A stretch of 45,706 bases of DNA, taken from Cupriavidus sp. IDO (GTDB taxonomy: Bacteria > Pseudomonadota > Gammaproteobacteria > Burkholderiales > Burkholderiaceae). Under the pieces are notes generated by a model that was not told the DNA's origin, made no database searches, and saw nothing but the letters and a program-made list of their open reading frames with translations. Position numbers and translations under genes: made by a program. Shown here in pieces: positions 35,735 to 42,584 of the stretch. Position 1 is the stretch's first letter; each line of letters begins with the position of its first letter. The stretch spans positions 1-45,706 of the forward strand of contig NZ_JWMA01000047.1 in assembly GCF_000812465.1 (NCBI RefSeq), read 5' to 3'.

Positions 35735-36928
35735 ATGCTCCAGACATCCGCGACAAATCCGGCTGCCAGCCGCTACGGCGGATCGGCGACGGCGGCAATG
35801 CTGCTGGGCGCGGGCATGGCCTGTGCCGGCGCGGCGCAGGCCGGCGAGCAGCCATTGCCTGAAGCGCCCGCACCGCTCGAAGCGGCGGCCATGCCCGCAC
35901 AGTCGGCGCAGGCCAGCGAGCTGTCATTGCCCGAGGCGCCCGCAGCGCCCGAAGCGGCGGCCGTGCCCGCACAGCCGGCGCAGGCCAGCGAGTTGCCATT
36001 GGCCGAAGCGCCCGCAACGCCCGAAGCAGCGGCCATGCCCGCGCAGTCAGCGCAGGCCGGCGAGCTGCCATTGCCCGAAGCGCCCGCAGCGCTCGAAGCG
36101 GCGGCCGTACCCGTGCCGGCATCGCAGGCCCGCGAGCCGCTATTGCGCGAAGCGCTCAACGCGTTGGACATGCCCGCGCAGCCAGCGCAGGATGCGTCAG
36201 GCAGCAAGGCGCAAAGGCACCAGAAACACAACACGCTCACGGCTGCGCGCAGCAGCATGACCGGCTGGAAACCGGTCGGACAGGAACGCCTGGACGACAT
36301 GCGCGGTGGCTTCGATGTCGGCGGGCTGCAGGTTTCGTTCGGTATCGAACGCGCGGTGTATATCAACGGGGCACTGGTGGTTGCAACCAGCATTAACATC
36401 CCCGATGTCAGCCGCATCACCACCGACCAGGCAACGAAGCTGGCTGCCGCGCTGGGACCGTCGATCATCAGCGCGACGCAGAACTCCGTGAACGCATCGC
36501 TCGCGGGCAGCCCGGCCACGGCCGGCATCCAGCTGGGCAACGGCGGCAGCGCGAGCAGCGCAGGCGCGTCGGCGTCGGCCAGCGGCGGCGCGGGTGCTCC
36601 CGGCAGCGCCGGCACGGCTGCGGCGAACGGGGCTTCAGCCAGCAGTACCGGCGCGGCCGGCTCGTCGATGGTGGTCATCGGGACGCCTGCCGGCCAGGTG
36701 GTGACCAACGGGGTGATGACCGTGATCCAGAACGGCCCGGGCAATGCTGCGGCCGTGGGCTCGATGGCGGGAGCGCCGGCAACGGTGATCCAGAACACCC
36801 TGAACAACCAGAGCATCCGGAGCCTGATGACAATCGACGCAAGCGTGAATACACTGCAGGCATTCCGGAACCAGGTGGCAAGCGCAGCGCTCAACAACGC
36901 GCTGTTGCGGGCCGCAAGCATGAGGTAG
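35735..36928 (+). CDS. Secreted repeat protein with double-glycine-like motif (FapE/FapC-like candidate)
   Basis: This 397-residue protein has a signal peptide to about residue 36 (CAGAAQA). Four 24-residue Pro/Ala/Glu-rich repeats (37-132) and a fifth partial one follow, and then GQERLDDMRGG (182-192). The part after Gly192 is ~205 residues. It contains FDVGGLQVSFGIERAVYINGALVV, an Ala/Ser/Gly stretch, and two Asn-rich motifs, VIQNGPGN and VIQNTLNN. The pro-region could serve as a linker or chaperone-like segment removed by the C39 peptidase encoded 10 bp upstream. GAGGAA supports the ATG at 35735; the longer open frame starts inside the peptidase gene. It has no Cys near the C-terminus, unlike Pseudomonas Fap subunits. 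Confidence 0.75.
   Translation: MLQTSATNPAASRYGGSATAAMLLGAGMACAGAAQAGEQPLPEAPAPLEAAAMPAQSAQASELSLPEAPAAPEAAAVPAQPAQASELPLAEAPATPEAAAMPAQSAQAGELPLPEAPAALEAAAVPVPASQAREPLLREALNALDMPAQPAQDASGSKAQRHQKHNTLTAARSSMTGWKPVGQERLDDMRGGFDVGGLQVSFGIERAVYINGALVVATSINIPDVSRITTDQATKLAAALGPSIISATQNSVNASLAGSPATAGIQLGNGGSASSAGASASASGGAGAPGSAGTAAANGASASSTGAAGSSMVVIGTPAGQVVTNGVMTVIQNGPGNAAAVGSMAGAPATVIQNTLNNQSIRSLMTIDASVNTLQAFRNQVASAALNNALLRAASMR
35843..36199 (+). repeat. 72-bp tandem repeat array (4 copies plus a degenerate fifth)
   Basis: The array encodes x-E-L-x-L-P-E-A-P-A-x-x-E-A-A-A-x-P-A-Q-x-A-Q-A repeats. The first four units are in exact 72-bp register (35843-36130); the fifth is shortened and diverged. 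High identity between units suggests recent duplication and possible copy-number variation. Confidence 0.85.
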
Positions 36929-36951
36929 TCGTAGCGAAGGCAAAACGCAGG

Positions 36952-36969
36952 GCAGGAGCCGACTCCTGC
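36952..36969. other. Small hairpin before the barrel gene
   Basis: GCAGGAG-CCGA-CTCCTGC lies in the 76-bp gap between the repeat protein and the barrel gene. No T-tract follows. It may modulate processing or translation of the outer-membrane protein. Confidence 0.3.
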
Positions 36970-37004
36970 AAATCCAGTCTGCCGTCCCGGGGGAGGAAGA
37001 CGTC

Positions 37005-38465
37005 ATGAAGAAGCGGTCGATGCAGGGCATCCGCAACGCCGGATGCTCGACGTTGCTGTTACTTGGAGGCCTGGCGCAAGCCCAGACCCCGCCAGAAGCG
37101 GGGCCACCCGCCGCGGGACTGGAATCGCTGCAAAAAGAACTGGCCGAACAGGCGACCCAGCTGGAGGCGATGAAGCGCGCGCTGGCGGAGCAGGAAGCCG
37201 TGATCCGCGAGTTGCGCAGCGTGATCGGTCCCGACGTCCTGGCGAGGAAGCGCGGTGGTGCCGGGCCGGGTATCACACCCGGCGACAATGCCACCAATGC
37301 CACGGCAGCGGCCGCGGCAGCCGGGGCCAACGCCACCCAGAGCGTCCCCAACAACCTCGTCATCACACCAGAGCCCGGCAGCGAGCAACAGGCCGGTGCG
37401 CAGCCTCAGCAGGTGCAGGGGCAGCCGCAGCAAGGTGAGTCGGCGCAGCCGCAGGCGATTGCAGGCGCAGCGGAAGAGCCGGTAGGCAGGCCACCGGAGC
37501 GCGATACCCGCCCGCCCGAGATCGCACCGATTACCGACCAGCCCGGCGTGCTGACGGCGGCCGGCAAGTTTGTCGTGGAACCGGGCTTCCAGTACGGCTA
37601 TTCATCGAACAACCGCGTGGCGCTGGTCGGCTACTCGATCATTCCCGCCATCCTGATCGGCCTGATCGATGTGCGCGAGGTCAAGACCTCGACCTATATC
37701 GAATCCATTGCGATGCGCTACGGCATCACCAAGCGGCTGGAGATCGAGGCCAAGGTGCCCTACGTGCAGACGTCCGGTTCCACCATCAGCCGCGAGGTGT
37801 TCACCGGTACCGCTGTCGACAATGTCTTCAACTCCAGCGGCAAGGGGCTCGGGGACGTCGAGGCGACGCTGCGCTACCAGATCAACTATGGCAGCGAGAA
37901 GATCCCGTACTTCATCGGCTGGCTTCGCTACAAGTCCGCTACCGGCAAAGACCCGTTTGAAGTCGTCACCGATTGCGTGACGCGCTGCGTGGGCAATACC
38001 ACCGGCACCGGCCTGCCGCTCGGGCTGCCCACCGGCACCGGCTTCCAGGCCATCCAGCCGGGCATCACCTGGCTGCTGCCGACCGACCCGGCGGTGTTCT
38101 TCGGCACCTTCAGCTACCTGCACAACTTTGCGCGCGACAATGTCAGCCGCACCGTGCTGAACGGCGACAAGGAATTCCTCGGCAAGATCGCGCCCGGAGA
38201 CATCTTCGAGTTCAGCTTCGGCATGGGCCTGTCGCTCAACGAGCATGCATCGTTCAGTATCGGCTATGACCAGGCCATCATCTGGCCGACCAAGCAGAAC
38301 GGCCAGACCGTGCCGGGGTCGGTGCGCGTGACACAGGGCACCTTGCTGGTGGGGTATTCATACCGCTTCAACAACCGCTATACGCTGAACCTCTCGGTGG
38401 GCGCCGGCCTGACGCGCGACACCCCCGACCTGCAGGTGAATGTGCGCCTGCCGATCACTTTCTGA
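37005..38465 (+). CDS. FapF-like outer-membrane barrel with N-terminal coiled coil
   Basis: This 486-residue protein has a signal peptide (to LAQA, about residue 26). A coiled-coil segment follows at ~37-76 (LESLQKELAEQATQLEAMKRAL...). A long Ala/Gln/Pro-rich linker leads to a C-terminal beta-barrel from ~190 that begins FVVEPGFQYGYSSNNRV and ends ...VRLPITF, with the terminal Phe typical of outer-membrane proteins. This is the layout of FapF, the trimeric exporter of Fap amyloid. The barrel also resembles MetA-pathway-of-phenol-degradation porins, so homology alone is ambiguous; the neighbours favour a secretion role. A Cys pair (TDCVTRC) may form a disulfide in a loop. GGAGGAA precedes the ATG. 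Confidence 0.8.
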   Translation: MKKRSMQGIRNAGCSTLLLLGGLAQAQTPPEAGPPAAGLESLQKELAEQATQLEAMKRALAEQEAVIRELRSVIGPDVLARKRGGAGPGITPGDNATNATAAAAAAGANATQSVPNNLVITPEPGSEQQAGAQPQQVQGQPQQGESAQPQAIAGAAEEPVGRPPERDTRPPEIAPITDQPGVLTAAGKFVVEPGFQYGYSSNNRVALVGYSIIPAILIGLIDVREVKTSTYIESIAMRYGITKRLEIEAKVPYVQTSGSTISREVFTGTAVDNVFNSSGKGLGDVEATLRYQINYGSEKIPYFIGWLRYKSATGKDPFEVVTDCVTRCVGNTTGTGLPLGLPTGTGFQAIQPGITWLLPTDPAVFFGTFSYLHNFARDNVSRTVLNGDKEFLGKIAPGDIFEFSFGMGLSLNEHASFSIGYDQAIIWPTKQNGQTVPGSVRVTQGTLLVGYSYRFNNRYTLNLSVGAGLTRDTPDLQVNVRLPITF

Positions 38466-38496
38466 GGCGTATCGGGGGCGGGACGTGACGCGCGCC

Positions 38497-38510
38497 GCGC
38501 ACGCGTGCGC
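38497..38510. other. Perfect 14-bp palindrome after the barrel gene
   Basis: GCGCACGCGTGCGC is fully palindromic, 31 bp after the barrel stop, with no T-tract. It could be part of a weak terminator or simply reflect the high GC content. Confidence 0.3.
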
Positions 38511-38636
38511 CACAACTGCCGGCTCATTCGTGAGGCGCCTTGCGCTTGGCGCATGAACGGCGTACAAAGAAATAACCCCGTCCCGCAGACGGAACACCCA
38601 CACCATCGGGGCGGCCTTGATAACGAGGAGAGAGAC

Positions 38637-39149
38637 ATGCGCAAACGCATCTTCTGGTTGTTGCCCGACCTGCCGAGTGCCCGCCGCACCATGGACGACC
38701 TGTTGCTCGCCCGCGTCGAGAACAGTCACATCCATTTCGTGGCGCGCGACGGGGCCGACATGACCGGCCTGCATGAAGCCAACTTGTTCCAGACCTCGGA
38801 CATCGTGCATGCCGCGGAGATGGGGCTGATGGTGGGTGGCGGCGTTGGCGTCGTGGCCGGCGTGGTGGTAGCCATGTTCCCGATCGTGAGCGATACGCCG
38901 CAGTGGGGCCTCGTGGGCGTGCTGGCGGTGCTTGGCGCGGTGTTCGGCGCATGGGCCTCGAGCATGATCGGCAGTTCGGCACCCAACAGCCGGCTACGCG
39001 CGTTCGAAAAGGATATCGAGGCGGGCAAGATCCTGCTGATGGTGGACGTGCCGCGCAGCCGTGTCGAGGAAGTCGAAATGCTGCTGCAGACCGCGCATCC
39101 CGAAGCCAGCTTTGCGGGTCTCGACCCGGCCGTGCCTGCATTCCCCTGA
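38637..39149 (+). CDS. DUF1269-type membrane protein
   Basis: This 170-residue protein has a soluble N-terminus (RIFWLLPDLPSARRTMDDLL...). Two close membrane helices follow: MGLMVGGGVGVVAGVVVAMF, then WGLVGVLAVLGAVFGAW. A cytoplasmic tail ending in KILLMVDVPRSRVEEVEMLL completes it. This is the organisation of small DUF1269-like proteins of unknown function. GGAGAGAG precedes the ATG at 38637. It is separated from the amyloid-like operon by 171 bp and is probably independent, though a membrane-stress link is possible. Confidence 0.78.
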   Translation: MRKRIFWLLPDLPSARRTMDDLLLARVENSHIHFVARDGADMTGLHEANLFQTSDIVHAAEMGLMVGGGVGVVAGVVVAMFPIVSDTPQWGLVGVLAVLGAVFGAWASSMIGSSAPNSRLRAFEKDIEAGKILLMVDVPRSRVEEVEMLLQTAHPEASFAGLDPAVPAFP

Positions 39150-39194
39150 CCGATCCTGCGTCTTTTTCCCCAGCGCGCCCGCGTGGCGCGCCCT

Positions 39195-39216
39195 GATGCG
39201 CGTTCCCCCGCGCATC
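39195..39216. terminator. Hairpin downstream of the DUF1269-type gene
   Basis: GATGCGCG-TTCCCC-CGCGCATC has perfect 8-bp arms. A second stem (GCGCGCC/GGCGCGC) lies just before it. No T-tract follows, so termination would be Rho-dependent or incomplete. The region 39150-39396 shows no gene. Confidence 0.4.
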
Positions 39217-39396
39217 GCTGCGCCACATCGGAGCCGGCAACCGGTTCCGGTGTGATGCCGCAGCAACAGCTCCCCTTCTTGCCGTTTGCCCCGCTGGTGG
39301 GGTTGATGTAACTTGCAGATCGTTGCGCAGCTATGCATGCGCGGCGCATAGAACGAATTCAAGAACATCACGCCGAACGGGCGGAGGGGGCAGGAG

Positions 39397-40533
39397 ATGA
39401 AGGCAACATGGATTGCTGGCGGCATGCTGGCCGCCGCGCTGGGATGGGTCGCGCCAACCGCAGGCGCGGAACCCGGGGTAACCAGAACATCGATTCGCAT
39501 CGGGCAATCGGCGGGCGTCACGGGTCCTGTCGCCGGCTCGGTGAAGGAGCAGATCGCCGGCGCGCAGGTTTACCTGAAGACGGTCAATGCCAACGGCGGC
39601 GTAGGCGGGCGCCGCATCGAGCTGGTGACCTACGACGACGGCTTCGACGCCAAACGCACGCCGGACAATGTGCGCAAGCTGATCCAGGACGACAAGGTGT
39701 TTGCGCTCTTCATGGTGCGCGGCACGCCGCAGAACGAGAGCATCCTGCCCATCATCGCCGCCGAGAAGGTGCCGCTCGTCGCCCCGCTGACCGGAGCGAT
39801 CACGCTGCATCGCCCGGTCAACCGCTACGTGTTCAACGTACGCGCCAAGTACCAGGACGAGGTGGCCCGCGCCATCAATCACCTGTCCACCTCCGGCATG
39901 AGCCGGATCGCGATCTTCTACGCCAGCGACGGGTTCGGGCAGGACGTGTTCGAAGGGTTCAGCACTGCGCTGCAGGCGCGCGGCACGCAGCCCGCGGCCA
40001 GTGCGAACTTTGTCCGCCCGATGGGCGATATCAGCCAGGGCGTGGCATCGGTCAGCAAGGCCAAACCGCAGGCGGTGCTGGTGATCGGCTCCGGCTCGGA
40101 AGCGGCGCGCATCATCAGGGAGCTGCGCAAGGCAGGCAGCGAGGCGCAGTTCGTCACGCTGTCGAACAACGCCGCCGACTCCTTCATCAAGGAGCTTGGC
40201 GAAGACGCGCGCGGGCTGATCATCACGCAGGTGGTGCCGGGCACGAACTCCAGCCAGATGACGCTGGCCTCGGAGTATCGCAGCATGGCCAGGCAGCAGG
40301 GCATCGAGCCTACCAACGCGGGCATGGAAGGCTTCATGTCAGCCAAGGTGCTGGTCGAAGGGCTGCGCCGCGCCGGCTCCGACCTGACCCGCGAGCGCCT
40401 GATCAATGCGCTCGAAGCCATGCGCGACTACGACCTCGGCGGCATCCTGATCAGCTATGGCCCGCAGCGCCATACCGGCTCGTCGTTCGTGGAGATGTCG
40501 ATCGTCTCGTCGACCGGCAAGCTGATCCGCTGA
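39397..40533 (+). CDS. LivK-like ABC transporter substrate-binding protein
   Basis: This 378-residue periplasmic binding protein of the branched-chain amino-acid type has a signal peptide ending at about AGA (residue 24). SIRIGQSAGVTGPVAG and GGRRIELVTYDDGFDAKRTPDNVRKLI form the first lobe. RIAIFYASDGFGQDVFEGF and AVLVIGSGSEAARIIRELR form the second. No permease or ATPase genes are adjacent, so this is an orphan receptor whose ligand is unknown. CAGGAG precedes the ATG. Burkholderiales genomes carry many such orphans. Confidence 0.9.
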   Translation: MKATWIAGGMLAAALGWVAPTAGAEPGVTRTSIRIGQSAGVTGPVAGSVKEQIAGAQVYLKTVNANGGVGGRRIELVTYDDGFDAKRTPDNVRKLIQDDKVFALFMVRGTPQNESILPIIAAEKVPLVAPLTGAITLHRPVNRYVFNVRAKYQDEVARAINHLSTSGMSRIAIFYASDGFGQDVFEGFSTALQARGTQPAASANFVRPMGDISQGVASVSKAKPQAVLVIGSGSEAARIIRELRKAGSEAQFVTLSNNAADSFIKELGEDARGLIITQVVPGTNSSQMTLASEYRSMARQQGIEPTNAGMEGFMSAKVLVEGLRRAGSDLTRERLINALEAMRDYDLGGILISYGPQRHTGSSFVEMSIVSSTGKLIR

Positions 40534-40644
40534 CGCCCGGGATACCGGAGGCCGCTGTGCCTCCGGCAAGTGCGCTGTGCATGATATACACGACCAGGCC
40601 GGCCCGGCGCGCACAGCCCAAAAGGCTGCGGTATAGTGGCCCGC

Positions 40645-41475
40645 ATGGCTACTTCCACCACTCCCTCTTCCACGCCTGACGCCGCCGCTGCGGACAGCGC
40701 AACAAGCGCGCCTCGCACGCCGTTCTCGCTGCACGGACGCGTTGCGCTGGTGACCGGCGGTGCCCAGGGCCTGGGCCTTGCCATCGCGGCGGGCCTTGCC
40801 GATGCCGGCGCGCACGTGCTGATCGCGGCGCGCAGCGAACAACGCGTCGCGGACGCCGTGGCGATGCTTGCCGCGCGCGGCGGCAGCGCAGAGGCGCTGG
40901 TGCTCGACGTGACCGACGAAGCCGCCGTGGCGTCAGCCTTCGAGCGCATCGAAGCCCGGCACGGCCGCCTCGACATCCTCGTCAACAACGCCGGCGCCCG
41001 CAACCGCAGCACCATGGCAAAGCTGGACGCCGGCGACCTGCGCGCGATGCTCGAGACCAATCTCGTGGCACCGTACGCGCTCTGCCGGCACGCCGCGCAG
41101 CTGATGCGCCGCGGCCAGTACGGCCGCATCGTCAACGTCACGTCGATCGCCGGACAGGTGGCACGTGCCGGCGACGTGCTGTATCCCGCGACCAAGGGCG
41201 GGCTGGATGCACTCACGCGCGCCATGGCCGCCGACCTCGGCCGCTACGGGCTGACCGTCAACGCGATCGCCCCCGGTTACTTCGCCACCGAGCCCAACCA
41301 GCCGATGGTGGAAGACGAGAGCGTCGCCGAATGGCTGCGCCAGCGTACCTCGCTGGGACGCTGGGGACAGCCGGACGAGGTGGCTGGTGCCGCAGTGTTC
41401 CTTGCCTCGCCGGCCGCGTCATACATCACCGGACAGGTGCTGGCGGTGGATGGCGGATACCTCGGACATTTCTAG
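40645..41475 (+). CDS. Short-chain dehydrogenase/reductase (gluconate 5-dehydrogenase-like)
   Basis: This 276-residue SDR follows a ~27-residue polar N-terminal extension. The cofactor motif is VTGGAQGLGLAIA, NNAG is present, and the catalytic residues are Ser in VNVTSIAGQ and the YPATK motif. It ends with ITGQVLAVDGGYLG. The motifs resemble gluconate 5-dehydrogenase IdnO, but substrate specificity cannot be read. No Shine-Dalgarno sequence is seen before the ATG at 40645. Instead, a TATAGT hexamer lies only 8 bp upstream, so the transcript may have almost no leader. It is convergent with a LysR gene. Confidence 0.88.
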   Translation: MATSTTPSSTPDAAAADSATSAPRTPFSLHGRVALVTGGAQGLGLAIAAGLADAGAHVLIAARSEQRVADAVAMLAARGGSAEALVLDVTDEAAVASAFERIEARHGRLDILVNNAGARNRSTMAKLDAGDLRAMLETNLVAPYALCRHAAQLMRRGQYGRIVNVTSIAGQVARAGDVLYPATKGGLDALTRAMAADLGRYGLTVNAIAPGYFATEPNQPMVEDESVAEWLRQRTSLGRWGQPDEVAGAAVFLASPAASYITGQVLAVDGGYLGHF

Positions 41476-41486
41476 TCAACCGTAAA

Positions 41487-41504
41487 GCGTACTCAATTCT
41501 GCGT
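41487..41504 (-). repeat. 18-bp interspersed motif, copy 3 (reverse strand)
   Basis: On the minus strand it reads ACGCAGAATTGAGTACGC followed by TTT. It fills most of the 34-bp gap between the convergent SDR and LysR genes. Confidence 0.6.
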
Positions 41505-41509
41505 ACCCC

Positions 41510-42433
41510 TCAGCCCCGACTCCGGCCCTTGCCGGAGCCCGCGGGCCTGCCGCTTCCATAGTGCTCGCGCAGGCAATCGATCATGGCGGCGGCGGCCGCT
41601 GAATCGCTCCGGTCTTTCAGCCGCACCAGGCAGATGTCCCGCACCAGCGATGGCATCTGCAGCGGCCGGATGGCCAGTCCCTCGCGGCGGAACTGGAACA
41701 GCGCCAGCGATGGCACGGCACTGATGCCCAGCCCCGCTTCCACCAGCGCCGCCACCGTGGCCAGGTGCTCCACCTCCATCACGCTGTTCAGGCGCAGCGG
41801 ATGCAGCGCCGCATCCAGGTGCTGGCGCACGCTGCTGGTCCGCGACAGCTGGATGAACGGCAAGCCGGCCAGCGCCTGCGGCTGGACGCGCCGCTTGCGC
41901 GCGAGCGGATGGTCGGCCGGGCACACCAGGTGGAAGGTGTCGTGCACCAGCGGCTCCACGCGCAGGTCGGTGTCCTGCGCCGGAGCCGGAGCCAGGGCGA
42001 AATCGGCGCGCCCGCGCCGGACCAGCTCGATGCAGCCATCGGCCAGCTGGTCGAACAGCTCGAGTGCGATGCCCGGATAGCGCTGCCGGAACGCAGCCAT
42101 CAGCGGCGGCAGGTCGCCGCCCGCCAGCGACGGCAGCGCCGCGATCGAGACGCGCCCCTTGCGGCGCTCGGCGTGGTCGCGCAGGTCTTCGAAGGCGGCT
42201 TCGAAATCGCCGAGCAAACGCCGCGCCGTTTCCTCGAAGCGCAGCCCGTCAGCGCTCAGCTCTACGTGCCGGGTGGTGCGCTCGAACAGGCGGCTGCCCG
42301 CCTGTTCCTCCAGCGTCCGGACCAGCGCGCTGAAGGCCGACTGCGACAGATGGCAGGCACGCGCCGCACGCGTGAAGTTGCGATACGTGGCCAGCGCAAC
42401 AAAGGCACGCAGGTGCTTGACCGAAAGGTTCAT
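41510..42433 (-). CDS. LysR-family transcriptional regulator
   Basis: This 307-residue regulator has a standard N-terminal helix-turn-helix (LRAFVALATYRNFTRAARACHLSQSAFSALVRTLEEQAGS). The effector-binding domain begins GRVSIAALPSLAGGDLPPLM. The C-terminus is basic and Gly/Ser-rich. It is divergent from the AtuA-type operon with 151 bp between the starts, and a TTAATC-N4-GATTAA dyad lies in that gap 23 bp from its own ATG. Control of that operon is the likely role (family rule plus context). Confidence 0.9.
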   Translation of the reverse strand: MNLSVKHLRAFVALATYRNFTRAARACHLSQSAFSALVRTLEEQAGSRLFERTTRHVELSADGLRFEETARRLLGDFEAAFEDLRDHAERRKGRVSIAALPSLAGGDLPPLMAAFRQRYPGIALELFDQLADGCIELVRRGRADFALAPAPAQDTDLRVEPLVHDTFHLVCPADHPLARKRRVQPQALAGLPFIQLSRTSSVRQHLDAALHPLRLNSVMEVEHLATVAALVEAGLGISAVPSLALFQFRREGLAIRPLQMPSLVRDICLVRLKDRSDSAAAAAMIDCLREHYGSGRPAGSGKGRSRG

Positions 42434-42456
42434 GAGGCAAATGCCGATTCATCTGG

Positions 42457-42472
42457 TTAATCGCTAGATTAA
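42457..42472. promoter_or_regulatory. Candidate LysR operator TTAATC-GCTA-GATTAA
   Basis: A perfect 6-bp dyad in an AT-rich patch between the divergent LysR and AtuA-type genes. It fits the T-N11-A form of LysR sites. Confidence 0.5.
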
Positions 42473-42485
42473 TCCAAATAATCCA

Positions 42486-42543
42486 TTTTTTGGCTGGCTG
42501 ATCCGGACCTAGAATGCATTCACCGGACAAGATCATGGTCCGG
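42486..42543 (+). promoter_or_regulatory. Candidate promoter and CCGGACC/GGTCCGG dyad of the AtuA-type operon
   Basis: A weak -35 (TTTTTG) and a -10 (TAGAAT, 42510-42515) are 17 bp apart. Inverted 7-bp arms CCGGACC (42503-42509) and GGTCCGG (42537-42543) bracket the presumed transcription start. A second regulator could act there. The assignment is by eye. Confidence 0.35.
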
Positions 42544-42584
42544 CAACCGATTCCCGCAATCTCGATCCAGGCCTGCCTCCGACC

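Noticed and set aside
39150..39396. Small gene between the DUF1269-type and LivK-like genes
   Set aside because: Open frames here have no ribosome site or domain. The region is dominated by hairpins.
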